Assembly: GCA_947473445.1 (NCBI GenBank)
Contig: CANJEU010000034.1
Span: 1-11,043, forward strand
Reading direction: 5' to 3'
DNA from: Fidelibacterota bacterium
GTDB taxonomy: Bacteria; Pseudomonadota; Alphaproteobacteria; Rhodospirillales; Rhodospirillaceae
DNA: 11,043 bases
Shown here: one piece after another, positions 1-6,043 of the stretch
Numbering within the stretch: position 1 is the stretch's first letter
Layout of the letters: each line of letters begins with the position of its first letter
Translations under genes and position numbers: made by a program
The notes under the pieces: generated by a model
Seen by the model: only the letters and a program-made list of their open reading frames with translations
Database searches by the model: none
What the model was told of the DNA's origin: nothing

Positions 1-2529
1 AAGATGTTCGGGCTTCAGATGCGGCGCGCCTTCGAGCGTCATGGCGCCGCAGACGTAGGTGTTTGCCTGTTCGATGGCCGACTTCGTGAAACCGAGCGCA
101 TCGAGCATGCTGAAGCTGGGGTCGTCTAGTTGCTCGGCATCAAAGCCCAGCTTCGTCGTGCAGAACTCCTGGCCCAGCGTATATTTGTTGAACACAAACT
201 TGATATCGAACGCATCCTTGAGCGCCGCTTCGATGGCTTCCACGGCCTTGGCATCAAAACCGCGGTCGGCCAGCGACGTCGGATTGATGGCCGGGGCGCC
301 TTTCAGAGACCCGTGGCCGAGGGCGTAGGTCGCGATGTCGCTGATTTCTTTGTCGTTGTAGCCAAGGGTGCGCAACGCTAAGGGCACGATGCGATTGATG
401 ATCTTGAAGTAGCCGCCGCCGGCGAGCTTCTTGAATTTCACCATGGCGAAGTCCGGCTCGATGCCGGTGGTGTCGCAATCCATCACGAGCCCGATGGTGC
501 CGGTCGGCGCCACCACGGTAACCTGCGCGTTTCTGAAGCCATGTTTGGTGCCGAGTTCGAGCGCGCGGTCCCAGGCCTGTTTGGCCGCGGTCACAAGCGC
601 GCTGTCCGGGCAGTCGGCGGCGTTCAGCGGAACGGGCAGGGTGGAGAGACCCTCGTAACCATCGTGCGCCCCGTATGCGGCGCGGCGGTGATTGCGGATG
701 ACACGCAGCATGGCGCTGGCGTTTTTCTCATACGACGGGAACGCGCCGTGTTCCTCGGCGATTTCGGCCGAGGCGGCGTAGGACGCACCGGTCATGAGCG
801 CGCTGATGGCACCGCATAACGCGCGGCCCTCATTGCTATCGTAAGCAAGGCCATTGGCCATCAAGAGGCCGCCGAGGTTGGCGTAGCCAAGACCGAGCGT
901 GCGGAATTCATAGGAGAGCTGGGCGATTTCCTTCGACGGGAACTGCGCCATCACCACCGAGATTTCCAGCGCGAACGTCCAAAGGCGTACCGCGTGCTCG
1001 AAAGCTTCCACGTCGAAGCGGCCGTCGGGCTTCCTGAAGCTGAGCAGATTCAGCGAGGCAAGATTGCAGGCCGTATTGTCGAGGAACATATACTCCGAAC
1101 ACGGATTGGACGCGTTGATGCGGCCGGACTCCGGGCAGGTATGCCATTCATTGATGGTCGTGTCGTATTGCAGGCCTGGATCGGCGCATTGCCAGGCGGC
1201 TTCGCCGATCTTCTCCCAAAGCGCGCGCGCTTTCAGGGTCTTGACGGTCTTGCCGCTGATGCGGCTGGTGAGATCCCAATCGGCGTCATCGGCGACGGCT
1301 TTCAAGAACGCGTCGGTCACGCGCACGCTATTGTTGGAATTCTGGCCCGAGACGGTGCCGTAGGCTTCCGAATCCCAGTCTGTGTCAAACACCGGCAGCT
1401 CGAGATGCGCGGCGCCTTGCGCGGCCAGCTGCAGCACGCGCTGGATCAGCGATTCAGGAATCATCGCGGCGCGCGCCGCCTTGATCTCCTTGCGCAACTG
1501 TTTGTTGGCTTTCGGGTCGAGGCGTTTGGTCGAATCGATGCCGTCCCACGAACGGCACGCCCTGAGGATGGCGTTGAGGTGCTTTGCGGTGATCTTCGAA
1601 CCCGTGACCAGCGCCGCGACCTTTTGCTCCTCGCGCACTTTCCAGTCGACGAAGGCTTCGATGTCCGGGTGATCGACATTGAGGATCACCATCTTCGCCG
1701 CCCGGCGTGTCGTGCCGCCCGACTTGATGGCGCCCGCGGCGCGGTCGCCGATTTTCAGCCAGCTCATAAGGCCCGACGATCTGCCGCCGCCGGAAAGTTT
1801 TTCCCCATCGCCGCGCAGGTTCGAAAAATTGGTCCCCGTACCCGAGCCGTATTTGAACAGGCGCGCTTCCCGCACCCACAGATCCATGATCCCGCCCTCG
1901 TTGACGAGGTCGTCCTGGATGCTCTGAATAAAGCAGGCGTGCGGCTGCGGACGCTCGTAGGAGCTGCGCGCGGCCATCAGCTTTCCGGTGACGTGATCGA
2001 CGTAGTGATGTCCTTGCGACGGACCATCGATGCCGTAAGCCCAGTGAAGACCGGTATTGAACCATTGCGGCGAGTTGGGCGCGCACATCTGCGTGGCCAG
2101 CATGAAGCGCATTTCGTCAAAATAGGCGTTCGCGTCGCGGTCGCTATCGAAATAGCCTGCTTTCCAGCCCCAGTAGGTCCAGGTGCCGGCCAGGCGGTCG
2201 AACACCTGGCGCGCGTCGGTTTCGCCCGTGAAACGCTCGTGCGCGTGCACTTCCGCCAGCTCGGCGGTGGCGGCGACTTTCCGCCACAGGAAATTCGGGA
2301 CGTCTTCTTCGGCGACCGGGACCAATTTGGACGGCACGCCGGCGCGGCGAACGTACTTCTGGGCCAGAATGTCGACCGCCACCTGGCTCCACGAATCGGG
2401 AACCTGCAGGCCGTCCTGGGCAAAAACCACCGATCCGTCCGGATTGCGAATCTCGCTGGCCTGAGCGCGGAAGCCGATGCCCTGATAAGGAGATTGGCCT
2501 TCGCTCGTAAACCGCCGTGTGATCCGCAT
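1..2529 (-). CDS. nrdJ: Adenosylcobalamin-dependent ribonucleoside-diphosphate reductase (class II), N-terminal part
   Basis: Class II ribonucleotide reductase converts ribonucleotides to deoxyribonucleotides using a radical made from adenosylcobalamin, so it needs no oxygen. The frame is open from the ATG at 2529 to the left edge, about 843 codons. Long alphaproteobacterial NrdJ proteins run to roughly 1200 residues, so the C-terminal third, including the distal cysteine tail, lies outside. The radical-site signature N-P-C-S-E is at residues 475-479, with C477 the expected thiyl cysteine and N475/E479 its partners. C199 (in HACFIQS) and C488 (in NTACNLASLNL) fit the active-site redox pair. 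The N-terminus contains WGWKAGYF and NSPQWFNTG, typical of this family. The start is supported by AAGAGGA (2543-2537) seven bases upstream. The gene stands alone and diverges from creA. I saw no frameshift. Confidence 0.96.
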   Translation of the reverse strand, partial: MRITRRFTSEGQSPYQGIGFRAQASEIRNPDGSVVFAQDGLQVPDSWSQVAVDILAQKYVRRAGVPSKLVPVAEEDVPNFLWRKVAATAELAEVHAHERFTGETDARQVFDRLAGTWTYWGWKAGYFDSDRDANAYFDEMRFMLATQMCAPNSPQWFNTGLHWAYGIDGPSQGHHYVDHVTGKLMAARSSYERPQPHACFIQSIQDDLVNEGGIMDLWVREARLFKYGSGTGTNFSNLRGDGEKLSGGGRSSGLMSWLKIGDRAAGAIKSGGTTRRAAKMVILNVDHPDIEAFVDWKVREEQKVAALVTGSKITAKHLNAILRACRSWDGIDSTKRLDPKANKQLRKEIKAARAAMIPESLIQRVLQLAAQGAAHLELPVFDTDWDSEAYGTVSGQNSNNSVRVTDAFLKAVADDADWDLTSRISGKTVKTLKARALWEKIGEAAWQCADPGLQYDTTINEWHTCPESGRINASNPCSEYMFLDNTACNLASLNLLSFRKPDGRFDVEAFEHAVRLWTFALEISVVMAQFPSKEIAQLSYEFRTLGLGYANLGGLLMANGLAYDSNEGRALCGAISALMTGASYAASAEIAEEHGAFPSYEKNASAMLRVIRNHRRAAYGAHDGYEGLSTLPVPLNAADCPDSALVTAAKQAWDRALELGTKHGFRNAQVTVVAPTGTIGLVMDCDTTGIEPDFAMVKFKKLAGGGYFKIINRIVPLALRTLGYNDKEISDIATYALGHGSLKGAPAINPTSLADRGFDAKAVEAIEAALKDAFDIKFVFNKYTLGQEFCTTKLGFDAEQLDDPSFSMLDALGFTKSAIEQANTYVCGAMTLEGAPHLKPEHL

Positions 2530-2681
2530 GGCACCGTCCTCTTACCGTGTCGCCGAAACGACAAAAAAATCCGCCAAGCCGCAGGGTGCAGCTTCTATCG
2601 GCTTGGTATCCCAAGCTTATCTTTGCGGTCCTCAGATCGCCGCACCGGACACCCCAGATATTGGGCCCCCTCCGTGCGACA
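2530..2681 (-). promoter_or_regulatory. nrdJ 5' leader with two mutually exclusive hairpins (attenuator-like)
   Basis: Read on the minus strand, the leader carries GCTTGG (2616-2611), loop GATA, then CCAAGCCG (2606-2599), a 17-base spacer, CGGCTTGG (2581-2574), CGGA, and seven T (2569-2563). CCAAGC can pair with the upstream GCTTGG (6 bp, 4-base loop), or the full CCAAGCCG can pair with the downstream CGGCTTGG (8 bp). Only the second pairing gives a hairpin followed by a T tract, which is the layout of an anti-terminator/terminator pair. A small hairpin TGTCG/CGACA (2563-2548) follows, just before the Shine-Dalgarno. These base pairs are seen directly; regulation is inferred. The 4-base gap between stem and T run, and the 17-base loop, make this a weaker terminator than usual. 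No ligand is recognised. Confidence 0.42.
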
Positions 2682-2687
2682 CCCACA

Positions 2688-2716
2688 AGATTAGGCGCTA
2701 CCCCCCCGTCTTTCAA
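2688..2716 (-). promoter_or_regulatory. Candidate sigma-70-type promoter for nrdJ
   Basis: On the minus strand, TTGAAA (2716-2711) is followed after exactly 17 bases by TAATCT (2693-2688). The -35 box matches the TTGACA consensus at 5 of 6 positions and the -10 box matches TATAAT at 3 of 6, including the first two bases and the last. Transcription would start near 2681, giving a leader of about 150 bases. Two runs of seven G flank the -35 box on this strand, at 2731-2725 and 2707-2701; the second lies in the spacer. A short palindrome-like site (2653-2665, CCCA and TGGG around an AT core) lies just downstream of the predicted start. It resembles an NrdR box only loosely. Confidence 0.35.
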
Positions 2717-2770
2717 GGTTTCCACCCCCCCGAGACCTGTGGGCTTCCAAGTCTAACGGGGATAACTTTG

Positions 2771-2800
2771 TCGATTTGGGTCGATTTGGGTCGATTTGGG
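2771..2800. repeat. Three perfect tandem copies of a 10-base repeat
   Basis: The unit TCGATTTGGG occurs three times back to back with no mismatch. The third copy runs directly into the inverted repeat at 2795-2837, sharing TTTGGG with its left arm. The repeats lie between the divergent nrdJ and creA genes, about 110 bases upstream of the creA start. A perfect 10-base periodicity (one helical turn) could reflect replication slippage or repeated protein contacts. The sequence alone does not decide between them. Confidence 0.9.
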
Positions 2801-2837
2801 GTCAGACTCCATTTCTCGGGCTCAACTTGACCCCAAA
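2795..2837. repeat. REP-like inverted repeat with GGGGTCAGA core (copy 1)
   Basis: TTTGGGGTCA (2795-2804) and TGACCCCAAA (2828-2837) are perfect 10-base inverted repeats around a 23-base centre. The left arm continues as GGGGTCAGA. The same 11-base string TTGGGGTCAGA appears again at 9577-9587, next to other palindromes, in an unrelated intergenic gap. Short dispersed intergenic palindromes of this kind resemble REP elements, which are often mobilised by RAYT (Y1_Tnp) transposases. No transposase is in this window. Calling it a REP is inference from two copies; genome-wide copy number would decide. It has no T-rich tail and so does not look like a terminator. Confidence 0.5.
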
Positions 2838-2910
2838 AGCGTCAGCCCTTGAACCGAAGCCCGCTGCGCGACACATCATCTCCAGCGATCTTTTATGGAA
2901 GGCCCCCACC

Positions 2911-3396
2911 ATGTTCCGCTTTGCATCCCTCGCACTCCTGGCGCTGCTCGCCCTCGCGCCGGCGTCGGCCCCGCGCGCCGCGGAGGTCGGCTGCGTCTCC
3001 ACCGTCTTCCGCTACCTCGGCGCGGCCAACGACAAGATCTGCATCGAGGCCTTCAAGGACCCCGACATCGAAGGCGTGGTCTGCCACCTCAGCCGCGCCG
3101 TCACCGGCGGCATCAAGGGCGCCATTGGATTAGCCGAGGACACGTCCGATTCTTCCATCGCCTGCCGCCAGGTGGGACCTATCGCGCTGCCGTCCAAGCT
3201 CAAGGACGAGGACGAGGTGTTCGAGGAAAACCGCTCGCTCTTCTTCAAAGAGCTTCACGTCGTGCGTTTCTACGACAAGCCTAACAACACCCTGGTCTAT
3301 CTCAGCTACTCGGACCGCGTGATCGAAGGCTCGCCAAAGAACGCCATTTCCACCGTGCCGATCATGCCGTGGGCCGGCGTCGCCCCCGGCAAATAG
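2911..3396 (+). CDS. creA: CreA family periplasmic protein
   Basis: This 161-residue protein belongs to the CreA family (PF05981), named from the E. coli cre locus. Its biochemical role is not established and the old name 'catabolite regulation protein' is not informative. Family hallmarks are plain: [19 protein letters not shown], then [25 protein letters not shown] (residues 73-91), and near the C-terminus VVRFYD, AYSD-like LSYSD, and EGSPKNAIS...PIMPW. Residues 1-24 form a signal peptide (hydrophobic core from residue 5, likely cleavage after A23 or A24), so it is probably periplasmic. The ATG at 2911 is preferred over an in-frame ATG at 2776 because it has GGAAGG (2898-2903) upstream and puts the signal peptide at the N-terminus. 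Cysteines are at 28, 44, 58 and 85. It is a single gene converging on the PRC-barrel gene. Confidence 0.93.
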   Translation: MFRFASLALLALLALAPASAPRAAEVGCVSTVFRYLGAANDKICIEAFKDPDIEGVVCHLSRAVTGGIKGAIGLAEDTSDSSIACRQVGPIALPSKLKDEDEVFEENRSLFFKELHVVRFYDKPNNTLVYLSYSDRVIEGSPKNAISTVPIMPWAGVAPGK

Positions 3397-3400
3397 CCAA

Positions 3401-3430
3401 TAAAAAGGCCGGTGCATTGCTGCACCGGCC
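3401..3430 (-). terminator. Rho-independent terminator of the PRC-barrel gene
   Basis: GGCCGGTGCA (3407-3416) and TGCACCGGCC (3421-3430) form a perfect 10-bp stem around a four-base loop. On the minus strand the stem is followed by TTTTTATTGG, a proper T tract, so it terminates the minus-strand gene whose stop is at 3457. On the plus strand the stem is followed only by CTTCGACTTT, so it could end creA (stop 3396) less efficiently. Its position between two convergent stops fits a shared terminator. Confidence 0.88.
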
Positions 3431-3456
3431 CTTCGACTTTGGATCTGAACTTTAGG

Positions 3457-3984
3457 CTACGGCGCTTTGCCGGTCGTCATGGTCGAGCCGGACGCATTGG
3501 GCAGGTATTCCGGCCGCTGACGCAGCTGCATCGCAGTCATCTCGACGCGCACTTCGTTGCCGGCATCGATCGTCTTGAGATCGTTCCAGCGCAGTTCAAC
3601 GTCGCGTCCGCCGATGCCCATAAACCCGCCCGTCGTCACGATCACGCTTTCCACGCGGCCGTTACGGTCGAGCAGAACGTTATCGATTTCGCCGATGGTC
3701 TGGCCCGCGGGATCCTTCACGTCCGTGCCGATGAGGGCGGCGAGATTCATATCACTGCCCATCGGACCGGTGATGACGGGCGTCCGTTCGTCGGTCCGCG
3801 GCGCAATGCGCGCGGTTTCAGTGCGGGTGGTATCCCGCGGGGGAAGCTCTCGGGCGCTCGGCGATGTGATCTGAGCGGGGCGGGGCTCCATCCGGGAGAC
3901 TTCGCGCGGCGCCGGTTCATTGCTGGCGCAGGCGGCGAGGGCGGCGAGCGAAGCCGCGGTGATAAGAACAGCACGTAATTTCAT
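3457..3984 (-). CDS. PRC-barrel domain lipoprotein
   Basis: This 175-residue protein begins with a lipoprotein signal peptide: positive n-region (MKLR), hydrophobic stretch, and lipobox L16-A17-A18-C19, so C19 should be lipidated after cleavage. Residues ~20-75 are rich in Pro, Arg, Glu and Thr and look disordered. Residues ~80-155 match a PRC-barrel fold: LIGTDVKDPAGQTIGEIDNV, then RNGRVESVIVTTGGFMGIGGRDVEL, a pattern shared with RNA-processing RimM-type and photosynthetic reaction-centre H-subunit barrels. Such alphaproteobacterial envelope PRC-barrel proteins are often stress-induced, but their molecular role is unknown. The ATG at 3984 is chosen over an upstream in-frame start at 4032 because GGAGG (3994-3990) sits just before it and the signal peptide starts there. 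A candidate EcfG-type promoter lies upstream and a strong terminator downstream, so the gene is monocistronic. Confidence 0.88.
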   Translation of the reverse strand: MKLRAVLITAASLAALAACASNEPAPREVSRMEPRPAQITSPSARELPPRDTTRTETARIAPRTDERTPVITGPMGSDMNLAALIGTDVKDPAGQTIGEIDNVLLDRNGRVESVIVTTGGFMGIGGRDVELRWNDLKTIDAGNEVRVEMTAMQLRQRPEYLPNASGSTMTTGKAP

Positions 3985-3998
3985 GGTGACCTCCAATG

Positions 3999-4013
3999 TT
4001 GGAACCTGTCCAA
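3999..4013. repeat. Short inverted repeat in the leader of the PRC-barrel gene
   Basis: TTGGA (3999-4003) and TCCAA (4009-4013) flank five bases. The site lies between the candidate EcfG-type -10 box and the Shine-Dalgarno of the lipoprotein gene, so it would be in the 5' untranslated region as a small hairpin, or could be an operator. The stem is only 5 bp and chance occurrence is possible. Confidence 0.3.
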
Positions 4014-4025
4014 CGGTGCTCACAC

Positions 4026-4050
4026 AACGCACGCACGAAATCGGTGTTCC
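4026..4050 (-). promoter_or_regulatory. Candidate EcfG (general stress response) promoter
   Basis: On the minus strand, GGAAC (4050-4046) is followed after exactly 16 bases by CGTT (4029-4026). This matches the alphaproteobacterial EcfG/RpoE2 promoter pattern GGAAC-N16-17-CGTT. The predicted start of transcription lies near 4019, giving a ~35-base leader before the ATG at 3984. PRC-barrel proteins are recurrent members of general-stress regulons, which supports the assignment. No other promoter was recognised for this gene. The neighbouring 4060-4225 stretch, upstream of the divergent NDUFA12-like gene, contains an AT-rich TATATTAATC block (4103-4112) but no convincing -35 box. Confidence 0.6.
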
Positions 4051-4225
4051 CGCTTCTTGTGCACCAATAACTTGCGCGCTTCCCCTGGAACGAGAGTTCT
4101 CTTATATTAATCAAATGCTTAGCTCGTATCGCGGGACGGTTGTCGCGCGGGGGGAAAAACGCCATAGTGCGGCGCGCGAACGTAGGCGCCTTGAATGGCG
4201 CAAAGAGTGATGGAGCGGACGAAAG

Positions 4226-4576
4226 ATGAGTTTCGGATTGTGGCTGCACACGAAGCTGCACGGCGAGATGGTCGGCGAAGACGCCTATGGCAACATTTAC
4301 TACCGCTCCAAGCGCAAGCGCTTCGGGAACCGTGAAGAGCGCTGGGTTGTCTACAGCGGCGAAGCCGAAGCTTCGAACGTACCGCCCGAGTGGCACTCTT
4401 GGCTGCATCACACCACCGACACGCCGCTCGTGACGCCGGCGCGGCCATGGATCAAGCCGCACCTGCCGAACCTGACCGGCACCGTTGATGCCTACTATCC
4501 GCCCGGTCATGATTCCCGCGGCGGCCAGCGCGCCAAAGCCAGCGGCGACTATCAGGCCTGGACTCCCGAAAGCTGA
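4226..4576 (+). CDS. NDUFA12-family NADH:ubiquinone oxidoreductase subunit
   Basis: This 116-residue protein belongs to the NDUFA12 (B17.2) family, an accessory subunit of respiratory complex I that alphaproteobacteria share with mitochondria. The family core is clear: GEDAYGNIYYRSK (residues ~17-29), then RRW-type EERWVVYSGEAEASNVPPEWHSWLHH (~37-62) and PARPWIKPHLPNLTGT near residues 71-88. It has no signal peptide or membrane helix and should sit on the cytoplasmic arm of complex I. The start ATG at 4226 has GGAG (4212-4215) about ten bases upstream. The N-terminus before GEDAYGN is short, about 16 residues. Only five bases separate its stop from the next gene, so it leads a four-gene plus-strand run with the two MCE genes and DUF2155. 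The remaining nuo genes are not here. Confidence 0.92.
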   Translation: MSFGLWLHTKLHGEMVGEDAYGNIYYRSKRKRFGNREERWVVYSGEAEASNVPPEWHSWLHHTTDTPLVTPARPWIKPHLPNLTGTVDAYYPPGHDSRGGQRAKASGDYQAWTPES

Positions 4577-4581
4577 GCTCA

Positions 4582-5109
4582 GTGTCCGCTGCAGAACAGC
4601 GTGAAACTCTTGTCGGCGCCGCAGCGGCCGTGGTGCTTGCCGCCGGGCTGATCCTCATCACGCTCACCAATCGCCTCAATCACGGCGAAGGCGAAAGCCT
4701 TTTCCAGCTGATCGCCGACTTCGACCGCGTCGACGGTGTCCATCTCGGCACGCCCGTACGTGTCGCCGGCGTCGATATCGGAACCGTCGCGCAGATGAGC
4801 GTCGACGGTCGCGGCCGCGCGCTACTTTCCTTCCGCTTCGAAAGCCCGATCGATCTGCCCGATGACACCGCCGCCGTGATCGAAACCGATGGTCTCTTCG
4901 GCCAGAAGTATGTCGAACTGCGGCCGGGCGGGTCAGACCGCAACCTTAAGAACGGCGCGCGCATTTCATTTACACAGGACGCCGTGATCCTTGAAGATCT
5001 CGTCGCCCTGATCGTGCAGCGCGCCAAAGCCGCCCAGGCGGCCGCAGCCGCGCCCGCCGAAAATCCGCCCGTCGAAGCCACATCCCCCGTTCAAACGGCC
5101 CCGAACTGA
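4582..5109 (+). CDS. MCE/MlaD-domain lipid transport protein (first of tandem pair)
   Basis: This 175-residue protein has one N-terminal membrane helix (~10-30, rich in Ala, Val, Leu, Ile), then an MCE/MlaD domain (~40-130) with the signature DFDRVDGVHLGTPVRVAGVDIGTV and TDGLFGQKYVEL. Residues after ~133 form a short helix (LEDLVALIVQR) and a Pro/Ala-rich tail. MlaD-type proteins form hexameric rings on the periplasmic face of the inner membrane and carry phospholipids for an ABC transporter (MlaFEDB-like). The start is taken as the GTG at 4582, five bases after the NDUFA12 stop; its ribosome-binding site is poor, so translation is probably coupled. Two bases separate it from the next MCE gene, with which it shares domain order and a similar 'LEDLV' helix. 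It looks like a diverged paralogue rather than the canonical MlaD. It is not clear whether it joins the same ring or another complex. Confidence 0.87.
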   Translation: MSAAEQRETLVGAAAAVVLAAGLILITLTNRLNHGEGESLFQLIADFDRVDGVHLGTPVRVAGVDIGTVAQMSVDGRGRALLSFRFESPIDLPDDTAAVIETDGLFGQKYVELRPGGSDRNLKNGARISFTQDAVILEDLVALIVQRAKAAQAAAAAPAENPPVEATSPVQTAPN

Positions 5110-5111
5110 AC

Positions 5112-5609
5112 ATGACCCGCCGCAATCCCATCGAAACCGTCCTAGGCGCCGTGGTCCTCGTGATCGCGGCCATGTTCCTGGTGTTTGCTTACTCAGCATC
5201 GGACCTGCGCGCCGTCACCGGCTACGATGTCACGGCCGCCTTCCTGAAGGTCGGCGGGCTCGAGCGCGGCAGCGACGTTCGCATCAGCGGCATCAATGTC
5301 GGCACCGTCACGGCGCAGAACCTCGATCCGAAAACCTTCGAGGCGCGTGTGACTATGTCCATCTCCGCCGATGTCACGCTTCCCACGGACACTACCGCCG
5401 CGATCGTCTCCGACGGTCTGCTCGGCGGCAAATACATCAATTTGATCCCTGGCCAAGCCACCGACCGCATCGGCGCCGGCGGGGCCATCACGCGCACGCG
5501 CGATTTCCAGTCGCTTGAGGATCTTGTCGGCGAGATCATTTTCCTCGCCACCAACAGCGGCGCCAGCGCTCCGGCGCCATCAGCGCCCACCCTGCCTGCC
5601 CCACAATGA
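5112..5609 (+). CDS. mlaD: Outer membrane lipid asymmetry protein MlaD (MCE domain)
   Basis: This 165-residue protein is a compact MlaD. It starts RRNPIETVLGAVVLV, with a membrane helix at ~8-28, then an MCE domain with FLKVGGLERGSDVRISGINVGTV (~45-67), a TTAAIVSDGLLGGKYINLIPG segment (~93-113), and a C-terminal FQSLEDLVGEIIF helix followed by an Ala/Pro-rich tail. MlaD binds phospholipid in the periplasm as part of the Mla ABC transporter that keeps the outer membrane asymmetric. The MlaE permease, MlaF ATPase, MlaB, MlaC and MlaA are not in the window and must lie elsewhere. The ATG at 5112 begins two bases after the stop of the preceding MCE gene. The stop overlaps the first candidate start of the DUF2155 gene in an ATGA. 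It is closer to canonical MlaD than its upstream neighbour. Confidence 0.9.
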   Translation: MTRRNPIETVLGAVVLVIAAMFLVFAYSASDLRAVTGYDVTAAFLKVGGLERGSDVRISGINVGTVTAQNLDPKTFEARVTMSISADVTLPTDTTAAIVSDGLLGGKYINLIPGQATDRIGAGGAITRTRDFQSLEDLVGEIIFLATNSGASAPAPSAPTLPAPQ

Positions 5610-6043
5610 ACAAAATACGCGTCTATCGGTTGTGCAGCACGGGTCTCATGAAAAACGCCATCGCACGACTGTCCAGATGCATTGCGCTCGCGGCCCTCTT
5701 CGCGGCGCCGGCCTTTGCCACCGATCTGCCCATGGACACGGTGGTGTTCGGCAATCTCGATAAGGTCACCGGCCGCGTCAACACCATGACGGGCGGGATC
5801 GATACGCCGATCCGCTTCGGCACGCTCGAAATCGTCACGCGCTCATGTTTCGCCCATCCGCCCGAGGAGCCGCCCGAGAACGCGGCTTTTGTCGAAATCT
5901 TCGATCACCCCGAACAGGGCGAAAAGAAAAAGGTCTTCAGCGGCTGGATGTACGGCTCAAGCCCCGCGCTGTCGGCGCTCGATCACCCTGTCTATGACGT
6001 CTGGGTGCTCCGCTGCGAAAGCAAAGCTTCCAAGTCCGGCTGA
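5606..6043 (+). CDS. DUF2155 domain-containing exported protein
   Basis: This is a 145-residue member of the DUF2155 family (PF09923), whose function is unknown. The conserved block is LDKVTGRVNTMTGGIDTPIRFGTLEIVTRSC, then PPEEPPENAAFVEIFD, a W near residue 114, and a VYDVWVLRC end. C81 and C137 are the only cysteines in the mature part and could form a disulfide. A signal peptide ends at about A38 (A-F-A, then T-D), so the protein is probably periplasmic. The ATG at 5606 overlaps the mlaD stop (ATGA), suggesting coupling. A second ATG at 5648 would give a more usual signal peptide with a short n-region, and neither has a good Shine-Dalgarno, so the start is uncertain. The last 52 bases overlap the 3' end of aat on the other strand. 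Location after mlaD hints at an envelope role. Confidence 0.88.
   Translation: MNKIRVYRLCSTGLMKNAIARLSRCIALAALFAAPAFATDLPMDTVVFGNLDKVTGRVNTMTGGIDTPIRFGTLEIVTRSCFAHPPEEPPENAAFVEIFDHPEQGEKKKVFSGWMYGSSPALSALDHPVYDVWVLRCESKASKSG

Noticed and set aside
2653..2665. An NrdR box
   Set aside because: The site is an odd-length imperfect palindrome, lacks the flanking ACAC/GTGT, and occurs only once, whereas NrdR normally binds paired 16-base boxes.
2599..2681. A cobalamin riboswitch before nrdJ
   Set aside because: Short strings such as CCGGTGCG, ACCGCAA and a B12-box-like GATACC...GCC occur in order, but the long middle section, CGGTG/UCCG stem-loop and true B12 box are missing and the spacing is far too short. 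B12 switches usually repress B12-independent enzymes, not this one.
994..2694. A 566-codon plus-strand open frame opposite nrdJ
   Set aside because: It lies antisense to a clearly recognised NrdJ with catalytic motifs. Its translation is rich in Arg, Ala and Gly with no family features, as expected from the mirror frame of a GC-rich gene.
2701..2731. A G-quadruplex on the minus strand near the nrdJ promoter
   Set aside because: There are two runs of seven G, but the spacing to further G runs is too long for a canonical four-tract motif.
2776..2910. An extended N-terminus for creA from an upstream ATG
   Set aside because: It would translate the tandem repeat and palindrome and bury the signal peptide. 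The ATG at 2911 has a ribosome-binding site and a correct signal sequence.
3917..4510. Long minus-strand open frames across the NDUFA12-like gene and its upstream gap
   Set aside because: They overlap a recognised gene and a mapped promoter, have no family features and lack plausible ribosome-binding sites.
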